Below are positions 23,414 to 37,268 of a DNA stretch of 64,000 bases, piece by piece. This DNA is from Jacaranda mimosifolia. Its lineage: Eukaryota; Streptophyta; Magnoliopsida; Lamiales; Bignoniaceae. A program made the translations under genes and the position numbers. The notes beneath the pieces were generated by a model. The model was given only the letters and a program-made list of their open reading frames with translations. It ran no database searches and was not told the DNA's origin. The stretch covers positions 18,862,501 through 18,926,500 of the forward strand of contig CM032133.1 of NCBI GenBank assembly GCA_018894105.1, in the 5' to 3' direction. Each line of letters starts with the position of its first letter. The stretch's first letter is position 1.

Positions 23414-23757
23414 ACAATGTAGTTCAAAAGACAAACAAATTAAAAAGAGAAAAAGGAGTAGATTTTCTGATATTGAAAAAGTAATTTAATCAAAATTAAC
23501 TAACTCGCATTAAGAATACCAAGTTACGGTAATATATGCTTATAACAAAACAGATAAACTAGTTTTCTTATTAAATTAAGCATGAAAAAGTTATTCCATT
23601 TATTAGATCTTAACATAAATTATTATCTACTAAATATATAAGAATCTAGATAGGAACCTAAAAAATAGGTAATTATATCTCCTTAAAATTACAAAACTCA
23701 CATTTAAAATTGATGATGTTCAAATTCATTGTTAGACATAGAATCTCGTCAATGGTC
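23414..23757. other. Spacer between two MITEs
   Basis: I see no gene or repeat in this AT-rich stretch. Confidence 0.4.
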
Positions 23758-24176
23758 CACTATTAAAAAATGCAACACTAGCTAGTAACAAAAAAATAAA
23801 GTGATAATATAAAATTATTACTAATTAATATATATTAAATAGTAATAATTTTTATTTTATCATCAATAACATTTTTTAAGTAATAATAATTTTGTTTTGC
23901 CACAATATGTTTCAATAGTGACAAGAACTAATAGTGTTTTTTAGTTTTCATCATTGTAATAAGTGATACATTTATAGTGACAACCGAGTGATATGAATGA
24001 AAATTTTGTCACAATTAGTGGTACATCTATAGTGTCACTAATTATCACATGTGACAACTTAAGTACTATTTTGTCACTAGTACTAAATCTATAAAAATTA
24101 TTAAGGTGAAAAAGAAAAATTTTGTTACTTAATATATATAATTAATGTCAACTTTTACATACTATGTTGCCATTAG
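23758..24176. mobile_element. CACTA-type MITE, family 1 copy C (decayed)
   Basis: It starts CACTATTAAAAAATGC and has the same inner motifs as copies A and B (GTGATAATA, CACAATATG, AGTGACAA, TATATATAATTAATG). The right end is damaged (GTTGCCATTAG), so no target duplication is visible. Both ends are approximate. Confidence 0.7.
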
Positions 24177-27100
24177 TTTGTTTGTTTGTTTTTTTTTTGG
24201 CAATGCTTGCTATAGGAGTTTTGCCTTAATGAACAGGTGTCTTGACGGATTAAAGAAGAGAAATAAGTTTATGAATTGCCTCAAAACTCTTCTTTTTTAA
24301 CGTTTGAAAAGATTTTTTATTACTGGTAAGCTCTCAATCAATAGGTTCGGGAAGAGATATATGACCGTCACACATAAATATATTGCCACACTAACTCCAC
24401 GAGATATTACCCCAAGACACATGCGGTGGAAGATTTTATCCTTATAAAGACACGCCTCAATAGATATGCAATATATAAATTATAACAAAATCCCCCACCG
24501 CTCTCATATGAGATAAGATTTGATATTATCAAAAATATATCCATTATATTTAGTTAAAAGAAGCTTAACCAACTGTCTCACTTAATGTTTTTTAACTTAT
24601 TTAAATAACCATGAATTTCCATTTTATTACATAGTTCTAAATTTTGAGAACAATATGCCTGAATGGTTTTTGTTCTGTCCAAAATAAAATAGATTAAGAT
24701 GATGCTAAACTTGAGACACATGGTAGAATGAATTATTTCCCTAAAGATCCGTATTATACCGCATTAATTTAATCGCACTTGAAACCTATTATACCGATAT
24801 AAAAACTAAAGGAAGAATTCAGTGTAAATCAGCTAAAATTGTTAAATTATTTTTAATAGACAGCAAATATGATGATTAGCAGAAAAGTAAAGCAGAAAAT
24901 CTAGTTGGACCTTATCAAAAAAATGTGTTCACACATATGCGAAGGGAAAACGTTAACGAAAAGATAATCTTGATTAAGACATGATTGCACATATGATTAG
25001 GACATTAGTGCTGATAAATAATTCGATATTAATTAATATAGTAATTTAACTATGTATTTCATGGTGTGCATCAAAATACTTTAAATTATTTGGAGCAAAA
25101 GAAAGACCCCAAAACATCTTTTAAAAGGTGAATGCTTTTCTACTAAAGTTGAATGTGAAAAACAAAAGCAATGGGGGGGGGGGGGGGGTGGAGGGCCCAA
25201 TCTTGAGTGTCTTTCCTTTTGGTATTATAATTGCACCATCACCAGAAGAACATATTCTTCATCAAAGTTCAGTTGCTTTCATCAGGGCTGTGACATTTGC
25301 TTGCCCAATTATGTATTTTTGAGGAACAATTGCTCATCTAGAAGTTTAATTAATCAATAATTATGCTTAATTAGATGGTGTTAAAAATGAAATTAGGGGG
25401 TACGTAAAGCTTGATACCAATGGAGATAAATATGCGGCCTTGTTTGGGTGGAAATGAAAAAAAGAAGCGTAGGGCAGGAGATCTCTTAAACGGTTAAGAT
25501 GCTGCCTACTTGGATATTATATATGTAGAATTGTGTATCATTGGCCGTGTTTATATATTATCTTGCAGCATGTACATCAAACAATCCATAAATCTACTTT
25601 TCAAAAAACAAAAAATTATACTAGTGTACAACTGTTGGCGTGCACCTAATCATATCATAAGCAATATAATATTATATATATATATATATGGTCCTATAAT
25701 TTAATATCCTATTTAGATAGTATCCAAGTAAGTGATCTAAAATGAACTCTAACTAAATGAATAAGATGAGATTTCCCCCATTGATGTCCATTGGGCAATC
25801 ATTTGTCTAATCTCTTTGTTGACATATTAATGATGAAGTGTTAACCAATTAAGACATGCATAATATTTACAAATAAAAATAGGTCATAACTTTGCGAGGT
25901 CTTGTGGGGAAAATTTTGGGATGATTTGGGTAGTGTTGAGTTGAGTGGAATAAAAAAATTTCCCAATAAAGTAGCTTGTAACTTTATATGGTTTTGTGTG
26001 GAAAACTTTGTTGATAGGCATGGCATGTAAGCCCTCATCCATTCAACGTGACCCTCGTATTGGAGGGATAAGTGGTCCTCCTCCAGCTCCTCATGAGTCA
26101 TAATATATTATACTATGGTAGGGCAAATGATGGAACCAAGGGTTGCTCTCATCTACTCCATCTCCACTAAGGAATGACCCAGTTTTCTACATTTATCTTA
26201 ACCATTCATAATAAACCTCAATTAGAAGTTTCTACACGCAATTGAAAAAAAAAAATTCTCATTTGAAATATTAATAAGAACCTGATCTTCAAGTTATTTG
26301 GGTTTGGATCGCATCGAGTCATTAGGGTCTCGAGTTCAACTTACACTAGTATCTCATTCCACTAATTTGTCCATAAGAAGACACGCCGGACTAGTTGGGA
26401 CGTGATCCCCAATTATAACTCTCTGATGTTTAAATTAGAATTTAAAGGTGAAATAATATAAGCTAAAAGGAGGTAATAATGAATTGAAAAATAAGAGTAA
26501 GACTGATTTGATTTACCCAAGTTATCTTTTATTGTAGCCAACATTCTTTATTTATAGTAGGTTGCTACGTGGCCCTCTTGTAACAGTTGGATGTAGATGA
26601 GATCTATGCTCCTCGATCAGGGTTAAGATTAAATCCACATAAAAGGCACGAATGCAGTGCTGCAAGTTCATTTCCCTATTTTTTAAGAGTATATTGATCT
26701 TTTAAGGGGTTTAAACTATTAAATGTCATCGTAATATTAAATTAGAATGGAAGAGAGCGGACAAAAATAGCCAAGAGTGATTATTTGAAAATCCAATTCA
26801 GCAGGATTTATATTAGATGATTGTGGTTAATTATCCAAACGTTTTAGAAATAATACTGATCTTTTTTATATGTTTGGGGTCAATTCCTTTCTGCTATGGG
26901 CTACTGTATCTTTTTCGTATTTGTGGTATGTGTTAAAAAGAAATAGGTGTGAGCTTGCTTGTGGTGGTGGACTTTGCAGGTTCGAATATCGGTACCTTAA
27001 TGAGGAAAGTATATGTCTGCAACAATTGCTTCTGATCTTAAAAGATAAAGTAATCTAAGATGCTAGCTGTCTCCGCATCTATCAATTATCATCATCCAAT

Positions 27101-28069
27101 CCATTTCTTGAATCTTCGTTTTACTATGGGTGTCCTCATCCACCCCAACAAACAAGAGAAACATTTAAAATGTTTTGGGAGCTAACACGGAAATTAATTA
27201 TATATGTGAGATACTTCGCAATATTATTAAATAGTAATGTATGTCGACGATGATGATCGAATTCTCTATCAAATAAATACATTCGAGATACAATTGGATC
27301 TCTATATTTGTTAGCAAATATAATTATCATTAATTATTTAATTAAAATTTTAAATTTTAAATAATGATCTATATCGAAATTAAACACAGAGTTCAACTAC
27401 AAATCTGACTCTCATTTATAAAACAATAAGAAAAGAGTTATTTCTATTTATTTGTTGATTGTCTTAAAAAAATAATAATAATAATAGAATCCAACTGAAT
27501 ATGTGGATTGGTAGTAGTCTATTAATGATTATTATTTACGATTGTTGATCAATAATTATTACGAGTTGTTAGATATTCATTGATTCATTAAAAAAAAAAT
27601 GATGAATTGTTGGGAATAAAAATTTGACGTCATTTTATACTTGGACCAAGTTCAAAAGTTAACTTTGTTTTATTTCAATAACATTTTAGAAAGCATCAAA
27701 ACCAAAAAATACAAGTATATACTCCACATTCAGGCATTGAAGTATGCACTTGACCTTTTCATTTGATTTTGCGAACCATATGCTTCATATTCCATCCTTC
27801 TATAGTCATCTGTCATATAAATTAATTAAATTAATTTATTGTGAAATGAGAAAGTCCATTCATAAATTTTCTGAAATATGTTATATATAAACAATTAACT
27901 GCATGATATTATCATTATAATTAGGTCCAAAATACTTGGATGAAGGGACCAGTAAATTTTATTAATCATGAGGCTTCTAATAATGAATTATGGGGATAAG
28001 TCCTACTAAAAATATAGATATTTACCTAATTTATCTAACTTTATTAATTCCTCTTACCTCGAGTGCTTG
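24177..28069. other. Gene-poor AT-rich DNA
   Basis: No gene, RNA or classifiable repeat was found. Small features are a 16-base G run at 25173-25188, TA repeats near 25675-25690, and an ATA run near 27475. Short ORFs here (such as 25128-25322 and 25841-26101) have no recognisable content. Confidence 0.5.
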
Positions 28070-31000
28070 AAATACAGCTTCGTACTTAAAACATAGATGC
28101 CTATTTTAGGAAAGAGCTGGAAAGATGAAAATTAATTTTTTTGTGTTTTTAGAATTAATATTGATCTTTTGAGTAGTTATTGAGAAATATTTTAATACTT
28201 TATTTATTTCACTTTTGATTTTCTATTTTACTTTATACTTGTGGTTTATATATATTTCCTTTTAGAAAGTTCAATTCAAATATAATAATTTAGTTTATAA
28301 AATGATTTTTGTAACGCCCCCACTCGATATAGCACCTAATTTGAGAGGCGTCACTCAATTCAATCTTAAATTGAACCCACAATATAAATCAATAGGCACA
28401 TAACAAACTTTTTAAACTTATCAGAAATAGCAGCGGATTTTCAAACTTAATAGACTCGATGAACCATTAAGTGCATGCCATAATTCACTTTATATCTAAC
28501 AAAACATTCACACGCCTTAAGTCATCAACATCAACATAACATATCACAACATCTCAAGTCCAAGCTTAACTTTCAGATGATTCCATATATATATTCAAAC
28601 ACCTGATCTATTACAAAATATGTTCATGTCCAGGCTTGGAGTCCAAGTTCTTCACTTAATCCCTGTCTGAGAGAATCAAAGATAAAATGGAAGAGTCCAA
28701 AGGACTTAGTGAGGGATAATTGTAAGCATGAGCAAAAGGGATCTGCTGAGGAAGAATCAACTCAACAAACCGTAAAACAATAGTTAGGAAGAAACATATC
28801 AGAATATGGACAAGCAGTCAATAAACAATCGAACAATCAGAAATCAGTGAGATAAAATAGATCATATCAAAAACGTATCTTATTCCAGTCAGACTAAACT
28901 TACCCAAGCGTGACAGCTTAGTACAAAACTTAACCTTATACCAATCGAACTAAACTTACCTAAGCATGACAACCTGATACTTAACTTACCAAAGCGTGAC
29001 AACCTGGTAAAAAACTTACCTAAGCATAGCTTGGTACATAACTTATTACTAATAGAATGAATCAATATCAACAGTACGAACAGATAACAAACAATCAAAT
29101 AACAGATCGAACAGATAACAGACAAGATGTTTTGGGCCAGAACAGACAGATAATAGAATCAGTCAAAAGATAACCCTCATAGGGGTATACATATCAATTA
29201 ATAGATAACAAGCAGATAGTGAATAATTCACATATTTCAATAAACATAGTTCAATACGGTACAGAAACAGAAAACCCTCACAGGGGTTTATCCTAATAAC
29301 AGATAATTGAAAGAAGTGCCAGGTTGGCAGACCCTCACTTCTGTTAGTATGAAAAAACTGCAACCTCAATCAACAGTCTACTAGTCCGCTAGACCCACTT
29401 CTTCGTCACCTAACCATAAGAATAAATCCATGATCAAAATCCTTACTCAACCTCGATAACCTTCAATAATTACAGTCTTATTATTGACAGTCTAAAATCA
29501 GTAACAAACTAATTAACCTTGTATCAAGATCCCAAATCAACAATAACATCCCTATTTATCTAATTATCCCAATTGTTTTCACTTAGGTTTCAAATTCACA
29601 AAATTAGGATTTTCTCTTCCAATTAGCTCAATAATTCCCAACATTTCATAAAATAATACAGTCCAAGTTTACCAAACTTATACTAGCACATGCATATACC
29701 GAGTCCTAGTCCCATCTCATCTCAATTCACCCAATTATTATTTCTCGATTTCCAATTTCATCAACTCATAGTTTAATCACTTAATTAACTCGATTAATCC
29801 TAATATTACACAAAATAATATAGAATATAGATCCGGGCCCACTAACTACCCTATAGTCCATGCATGAAAATATATATGTATCAATCTTATACAAATCCTC
29901 ATCCTTGTCATATTACAAAGTAATGGAAATAATAGTACATCGTATGTATATACATATGCATATAAACATATATAATCTAACTCCCTTTTACCCACAAACT
30001 TGCTTAATCGGATCTCAAAATTACAAACCAAGACCACCTTCATGATCCTCGCGACGAGTAAAGTTTCTACCTAGAAGTTGTCGGACCGCTGTGCACAGTC
30101 ACTAGAAAAGTCCAAACCGCCACCAAAATACGCCTTTCAACCTCCTAAATCCAATGCCACCACCAATTTCAGGTTTTGGTGCCAAAATCACCCTTAAACA
30201 CACCTTGAAACCTCAACACCACCTCATGCCATCGTCTCTATTCCTCTGTTTTCCGTCGCTGCCGTCGCGTCCAATTTCTAGGCGAGGGTACCAGTGTGAT
30301 CTCCGAGCTGAGGGTTGTCCAAAACTCCGCCCAGAAACGAGCTTCTGCAGTCGCTCACCGTCAAGCCTTGGTTTGGCCTTCACAATCTCCAGTGGCCCAT
30401 TGGAATTTGTGTGTGCATGTGGTGGCGATGAAGAACTGAGAATGAGGAGAAGAAGGTGGTTGGTTCAGTTTATGGTTTGGCCAGCTGCCGGAAGAGATCG
30501 CTGGAGTTGACGATAAGGGTTTTGGGTGAGGAAAAGGGGGAATATGGGGGAGGAAAATGAGAATAGGATATATATATATATAACTTTCCTAATTCGTAGA
30601 TTGGCCCCAAAAGTTTTGTTCAGCCTGTAATTGAGCCCTTCGAAAAATGTCAGTTTCTAAATTCAGCCCCCAAGTTAAGGAGTGCTCTAATTAGCCCCTT
30701 TGACCCAAAATATTTACCATGCAACCCCAAAACTTCTCAAGTTAGTCCAATCAAGTCTTCCCAAATTCCATTTTGACCCCAAAACTTTAAAAAATTTTGC
30801 AATCAAGTCCTTGTTTTTTATTTTCCGAGCCCTAAAATCCAATTAACCAATACCTTGATTTCTAAATTCTTATTTTCCAAAATTCTGAATTTTAGGGGTG
30901 TTAAAAAAAAATTTCCTCAAAAATGTCCTTACTCTTAATGTTGTGATGAAATATAGCTTCATGCTCAAAAATGCTATTTAATTTGATGGATATTTTAGAA

Positions 31001-31240
31001 AACAGCCGGAAAGATGAAATTTTTTTTTTGTTTCTTTAGAATATTGATCTTTTGAGTAGTTATTGAGAAATAGTATTGTAACACTTCATTTATTTCACTA
31101 TCAATCCTCTATTTTGTTTCATATTTGTGGTTCATATATATTTTCTCTTTGGAAAGTTCAATTCAAAGATAATAATTTAGTTTCTAAAATGAATTTTCCA
31201 CAAAAATCTCCTTACTCCTAATGTTGTGATGTGTCACTAC
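28070..31240. repeat. Tandem-duplicated ~290-bp segment, split by an LTR
   Basis: The sequence 28075-28310 (from CATAGATGCC..., through GATCTTTTGAGTAGTTATTG and TCAATTCAAATATAATAATT) matches 30955-31195 closely. The short piece 30910-30950 (AATGTCCTTACTCTTAATGTTGTGATG) matches 31200-31232. Together these show two tandem units. Unit 1 was interrupted by the LTR at 28311-30903 and unit 2 is uninterrupted. Confidence 0.8.
28311..30903 (-). mobile_element. Solo-LTR-like element, minus orientation
   Basis: The left end is TGTAACGCCCCCACTCG. The right end, read on the minus strand, is (TG)TTAACACCCCTAAAATTC with the first bases damaged. TGTAAC(A/G)CCCC at both ends is the style of large plant gypsy LTRs. 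No gag or pol ORF lies inside. A TATATATATATAT run at about 30568-30582, followed on the minus strand by a C-rich leader with AAAACCCTTATCG, looks like the LTR promoter. The uninterrupted unit at 30955-31232 shows the empty site. I did not see a clean 5-bp target duplication (ATTTT-like on both sides). Confidence 0.7.
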
Positions 31241-31313
31241 TAATCTTAATTAATATTTCTTTTAAGAGATTAATGTAAATAAACACAATTTCCTATCAAA
31301 TTAAAATGAATAC

Positions 31314-31417
<104 letters not shown>

Positions 31418-31780
31418 ATACGTATTAATTTAAATGAAATAATAGTTTTGAAAAACACTAATATTTCAAAGTATAGACATATTTAGTACGTAGATCACAA
31501 AATAAGAATCGGGAAATTATTTTGTAAAAAATAGAGTAATTATTATTAGAAGTTAAAATGTGAGTAGGAGGTGTCTATAAAAATTCACTTTATAATTAAA
31601 TATTTAATATTAAGTCAACTTCTTTAATTGCCACGTGACTTTAATCAATTATACATAATTTTGCAACTTATTTATATATTAATATTTTATGTTACACAAC
31701 CTGGTAAGGTGGTTTTTATATATACTTATTTATTTTAAATCCATCATTTTTTTTAAATATAAACAACCGTGTTTCCTTTA

Positions 31781-32133
31781 TTAGGGGAATGTTTGGTTAT
31801 GTTTTTTGTTTAATTTTATTATGTGTTTATTATGTATTTTGGGAGAATGAATTATTGGAGAATATAAAAGTTGTTTTTTTGTATGTTTGTTTATGTTTTG
31901 GGGAAGACATTTTTTACTGTAACAATCAAATCAATATTTTTTTGTTAGATTTTTGGGGTGAAAATAGAATTGAGTGATTTTTTTTAATATTAGAATAATA
32001 ATAAAATATATATTATGTATATATATAATATATGTATGTATATATTGGAGAATGTGCATAAAATGAGAATATGTTTGGTTATGCTTTCCCAAAACAATGT
32101 TGTTATGTGGAAACATAACCAAAAACTCCCTAA
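31781..32133. mobile_element. Short inverted-repeat element with GTTTGGTTATG termini
   Basis: The left end TTAGGGGAATGTTTGGTTATG pairs with the right end, which reverse-complemented reads TTAGGGAGTTTTTGGTTATG. At 353 bp it has no coding content. Its middle (GTATGTTTGTTTATGTTTTG, TTTTTGTTAGATTTTTGGGG) matches the element at 60165-60667. No clear target duplication was found, so the superfamily is not assigned. Confidence 0.7.
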
Positions 32134-32899
32134 GTATTTAAAAAAAAAGATGTACTCTATATTTTTTATTAAAATTAAAAAATAAAAATAAAAAGTGTGG
32201 ACCAAATCCATACTTCTTTTTATAATTAAATATTGCTTATACAAGTCTTTCCTTTCTTAGTTGTCATTTTAAAAATATGAATTTATTCACATGTATTTTT
32301 ATTAATACATAAATAATTAAAAAAATTATAGGTTACTGTAAAAATAAAATAAAAATTATGTACATACATGGCTCTAAAAAAAATAGGGAATATTGAACTT
32401 AAGAAAAAAAAAATTATAATTTGAGGCGTTTCTCGTAGTCCTGACTCTTCAAGATAATCAAAAATATGTAATAAAAGTGTAGTCTGCCTTACAGAAAAAT
32501 AATACCCTTCTTAATTTGTAATTTTATAATATATTTATATAAAAGTCTAATCAAGCTAGTCAAGTTATAATAACTCAGAGGAGATTACAAAAATATTATG
32601 CTCTACCTTTTTGCATGAATGTATATAATATAATTGCCGAGATATAAGATGCATGTACTAATGCAATGCTAATAACGCTAAAAGTAAATTACATAAATTT
32701 TGAAGATGTATTTATTTTTATGTGAATTTTTTTTTATTTTATATCAATCATTGACATATAAAATAATATTATTTTATATAATACTTAGTCTAGTTACAAA
32801 TTTTATAATTTATTTTTCCATTTTCTACAAATAAATATATTAATTTTTATTTAAATTTTTAATATAAATGTCAAATGTAATTCCTAGATAAATATTACA
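32134..32899. other. AT-rich spacer
   Basis: No gene or repeat recognised. Confidence 0.4.
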
Positions 32900-33234
32900 C
32901 ACTATAAAAAATTAGGGTATCAACTTCAGTCAATTCATGGCTAATGCTAAAAATTCGTAGCTTTTGCAACTAAATTGTTCTAGCCAAATTCAAAGCTGAT
33001 GTTCTCATAGCTAACCTTTGTTGCAACCAATCCATAGCTGATTATCATTCTTATTTATATATATGTATAAATTTTGATACGGACAATACATAACTGATTT
33101 GTTACACTCTAAAAATACAATACTACGGATTGATAATTGATAGTTGATTGATTATAATTAAAAAAATTATATTTGTTATGAAAATTCGTGGCTATAGCTA
33201 CAAAATTTATTTCGTAATAATTTTTTCATAACGA
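32900..33234. mobile_element. CACTA-type MITE, family 2 copy 1
   Basis: It begins CACTATAAAAAATTAGGG and contains GCTAATGCTAAAAATTCGTA and CCTTTGTTGCAACCAATCCA. The copy at 35465-35795 is similar along its whole length. The right end (TTTTTTCATAACGA) is a decayed form of TTTTTTGTAGTG. The family assignment rests on the terminus and on the pair of copies. Confidence 0.6.
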
Positions 33235-33237
33235 ATG

Positions 33238-34675
33238 CTTAGCCTATGTTTGTTTAGTTTTGTGAAAATATTTTTCAACTCCACAAAATAATAATATATG
33301 AACTATATATTCTCCAATTTTAACTCTCAAAATACCTTCCAAAAGCCAAAAAAAATAAAAAAATGCATACCCCTCCTTTTCTCACTCTACCTTTCACATC
33401 ACCAATTTATTTCTCACTCTTTTATTTCACTTCACTCTCTCACTCACTCACTCACTCTCTCTCTCTCACACACACACACACACATATTACATATATGACA
33501 ATATTAAAACTTTACTAATTAAATTTTTTTTATTTTATTTCTGCATTTAGTTATAAATTTAACCAAAAAAAATAAATATAGAGTGATAATTCTTTAAACA
33601 ATCTAAAATATTAATCAAATAAATTAACATAACCAGCCAAAAATATTTAAAATATTAATTGTAATAAAATATTATTTTATTTATTTATTTTATCTTCAAG
33701 TAAAATTTATTATTTACGAATAACTAATTTATAATTCAATGTATTATTTACTAATTACAAAATAAATATGTTAAGTTATATTTCATAATTTAGGTTATCT
33801 TATTTAATAAGTTAGTATGTCATTTTATTATTTTATTTCTTTTATATATTTAATTATTTCTTTACTAGTTTTTATACTAATTATTAAATATTTACATTAC
33901 ATTTTTAATTTAATAGTATTTATATTAATTATTACATGTTTATATTTAATTATTTATTTAAATAGTAAATATATTAATAATTAAGATTTATTAAAATATA
34001 AATAATATTTTAGTTAACCTATATATGTACTAGTAGATATATTATTAATTAAAATCTTATGAAAATATTATTTAAATTAGTAAATATATTAATGATTACA
34101 CCCTAATTAAAATATTATCAAAATTATTACAAAATTTACTTAATTAACTACTATTAATATTATTAATTATATAGATTTAAAAATATTTAATTAGCAGTGC
34201 ATAATTATACATTTATCCATTTTTTGCTTCATTATAATTAAATAAAGTTTTATAATTAAATAATATTATTTTAGTTTCATAATTTTTATTCATTTCATCA
34301 AAATTATTATTTCTTAATTATAAATTTTTAAATTTAAAATTAAATTAATTACACATCACTTCACATTACTTTACCACAATCACATATCAATCATTACAAA
34401 TATATACATCAATTAACCATATATATTTATTAAATTCAAAAATACAATTTCATCCTACAAAGTATAAACCCAATAGAAAAATTATTGATTTGACATTTAC
34501 AATAAAATTTGTCTCATACAAGACAATATACCAAACAAACAATTCTATTTTCTGTGTTTTTCCAAAACAAAACCAAACAATGAGACCATTCTTCAATTTT
34601 AACTTTCAAAACACTTTTATCCAGAATATTTTTCAGAATTCACCCAAAATGCAGCCAAACAGAGCCATAAGTTTT
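33238..34675. mobile_element. Larger AT-rich inverted-repeat element with GTTTGG-type termini
   Basis: The left end GCCTATGTTTGTTTAGTTTTG pairs loosely with the right end, reverse-complemented GGCTCTGTTTGGCTGCATTTTG. Inner arms also pair: TCCAATTTTAACTCTCAAAA near 33313 is repeated as TTCAATTTTAACTTTCAAAA near 34590. The middle (about 33560-34450) is extremely AT-rich and non-coding. Boundaries are approximate and no target duplication was confirmed. Confidence 0.45.
33432..33485. repeat. CT/CA compound microsatellite
   Basis: CTCACTCACTCACTCTCTCT passes into (CA)n. It lies inside the left arm of the element at 33238. Confidence 0.9.
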
Positions 34676-34679
34676 TGAT

Positions 34680-35464
34680 AGTGATAAAATATTAACATGT
34701 TTGTTCAAATTTAAAAGTGAGCTAAATCTAAAATAAATGAGATATATTTGAATTTTTACATTGAATCAGTCAAACATATATAATTAAAATTTAGTAATTA
34801 AGCAGAATGAAATGCCTAATATTACTAACTACTAAAATTGTCTAATTATAAATTTTGCAGATATAAGTCATTAATAAGTTAGATTTCCGGTTCCCACTTA
34901 AATGGGAATTTTAATTTGGTGCAGTGGACTCTACTTGGGGTGAAAGTGAAACTTTACCGCCCGCATTCTGACGTTTCCGTTGGAAAGTCCTTTATTTCCC
35001 TGCTTTCCGAAATCCTACTTTTGTAGATCCGGTACCAGCCTAACAGATGTCAAGTACCACACTACAAATTTTCACTAATTAATTTACAATCAAGCAAAAA
35101 ATAGAAAAGTAACAAATATTTGATTAATTTTTTTTAAGACTCACAAGTTTATCTTTTTTTTTTTCTTCATAATCTATACTATATATAATGTGTGAGGACT
35201 TTAATGATATATGATTTTATAAATTAACAGAACAACCCCGCTTTAAAAATTAATAATAGGGTGATTTTCTTTTATTTTCTTCCATTTCTCTAAGTTTTTT
35301 ACCCTCTTATTATTTTTCTTCCATTATTTTACTTCATTTTATTTTTTATTTATTCTAAAAATTAAGATAAATGTACTAAAAATATTAAAAGATATAGTAA
35401 TATATAAAAAGAATAATTGAATATTTTATTTATTTTTATATTATAAAAATTTTAGCATATACAT
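34680..35464. other. Spacer with a less AT-rich patch
   Basis: No gene recognised. About 34890-35040 is more GC-balanced (GGTTCCCACTTAAATGGG, ACCGCCCGCATTCTGACG) than its surroundings and may be a relic of unique sequence. Confidence 0.35.
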
Positions 35465-35795
35465 CTACTACAAAAAATTAGGATGTCAACTACAGTTAAT
35501 TCGTAATTGATGCTAAAAATTCATAGTTTTGGCTATGAAATTGTCCTAATTAAGTTTGAAACTGATGCTTTCGTTGCTAACCTTTGCTTACGAGCAATCC
35601 ATAGCAGATGATCATATTATATATATATATATATTAATTTTCATAATTTATCTATTACGTTCTGAAAGTATGGCATTACGGATTGATACTTAATAATTTT
35701 TATTGATTATAATTAAAAAAAATCATATTTTCTATGAAAATTTGTAGCTATAGTTGCGAGATTAATTTTTGTAGCAATTTTTTCGTTATAGATAC
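35465..35795. mobile_element. CACTA-type MITE, family 2 copy 2
   Basis: It starts CTACTACAAAAAATTAGG, a changed form of CACTACAAAAAA. Matches to copy 1 include TGCTAAAAATTCATAG, GCTAACCTTTGCTTACGAGC and AATCCATAGC. The right end is TTTTTTCGTTATAGAT. Confidence 0.6.
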
Positions 35796-36798
35796 TTATT
35801 TCCTAACGGTGATCGAGTGTGCTAAATTTGTTAATAAGGTACCATTTTTTTATATAATTTTGAGAAATGCATCTAAAAGCTTTAATATATATCTTTTAAT
35901 TTTCATGACTATAATTTATATGGTAATTAATATTCACAAATCACTAACTATACTTTAATATTACTATTTTTGTTATAACTTTCTATTTTTATTTATGTAA
36001 AACTTTACATAAATATATTAAAATTACTAAAATTATAGTACAAAAGAAATAATTATTTATCTTCATTTATACTATAAAAATTTTAAACATACATAGAATA
36101 TACCAATTATTGCTAGTATCTTATAAGATATTATCCAAAATGTTTAAAATATGTAAGATGATTTTAATTATATGCTTATGAATATTTGAGTAAAATATGA
36201 CAATGGAATTTATAAAATGGTAAGAATGATTATTTTACAATTTGTATGGCTAACTTATTAAAATCTTAAAGAAAATGAGTTGTCATCTCTTTATTTTTTG
36301 AGTGAACTTACAAGGGTAAAACCAGAATATAATTTCATCTTGTGAATTTTTTTAAGCATATTGGAAAATTTTAAGGGATGAAAGAAATAATATAGCTAAG
36401 ACTCGCAATAAGTGTAAGTTACAAGCAAAATGTTACTATCCAAAATAATTAAAACTATTAATTAATTAATTTTAATCAGCGATCAAACCGATCAAAATCA
36501 AACTAAAACAAATTAATTAATTAAACAAGTTAACCAAATAATATAAAGCTCAAATCATCATGACAAGGTAAAGTTAAAACGAATGCTGAGAAATAGAAGC
36601 CATACTTTCAATTTGAAAAAAAGAGAAAAAAAAATTTTGCAACTTTCAAATTAAAAGTGGGGAGAGCTAGATGACACACTCCACCAAGGCCATAGGGACA
36701 TATAAGTAAAATATCAAATACAAAGACCAATATGATAAACTAAAAAAGGCTACTAGGTCCACCTAGTTGATCCCACTTAAAATGGGTTCTATAATTCT
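35796..36798. other. AT-rich spacer
   Basis: No gene or repeat recognised. Confidence 0.4.
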
Positions 36799-37268
36799 AC
36801 ATTATAAAAAATATAATATTAGTGATAAAATAATAAGTGACAATATTAAAATTATTACTAATAATATGAATTAAGTGACAATAACTTTTATTTTATCACC
36901 ATTAATTTTTTAAGTGATAATAATTTTTATTTTATCACTATATGATGCAATAAAGACAAAAATTAATGCTTCATGTTGTCGCTATTTACAATTAGTCACA
37001 CCTTTTATAGTGCCAACCTAGTGGTAATAAAAATTATTATTATAATTCGTAACAAAATTTTCATTGCCATTCGATTGCCACTATATGTCTATTACTAATT
37101 GTCAATAGTGTCAACTAAAACACTATTCTTGTTACTTTTTAATTTGTAAAAATTATTAAAATGACAAAATAAATTCTTTTATCACTTAATATATATATAT
37201 ATAATTAGTGACAAATTTTGTATTGTTACTTATAATTTTGTCACTAATTTATTTTTTTTCTTGTAATG
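36799..37268. mobile_element. CACTA-type MITE, family 1 copy D (decayed)
   Basis: The inner sequence follows copies A-C: AATATTAGTGATAAAATAAT, AAGTGATAATAATTTTTATT and ATATATAATTAGTGACAAAT. It ends TTTTTTCTTGTAATG, close to the CACTACAAGAAAAA terminus on the minus strand. The left terminus (ACATTATAAAAAATATA) is mutated and no target duplication is visible. Confidence 0.7.

Noticed and set aside
25128..25322. ORF with a Gly run
   Set aside because: The Gly run comes from a 16-base G tract; the rest has no coding signal.
26975..27000. tRNA-like GGTTCGAAT motif
   Set aside because: No matching acceptor stem, anticodon arm or D arm could be built around it.
30154..30510. 118-residue plus-strand ORF, GC-richer than its surroundings
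   Set aside because: It lies antisense inside the leader part of the LTR-like element. The bias reflects the LTR, and no domain is seen.
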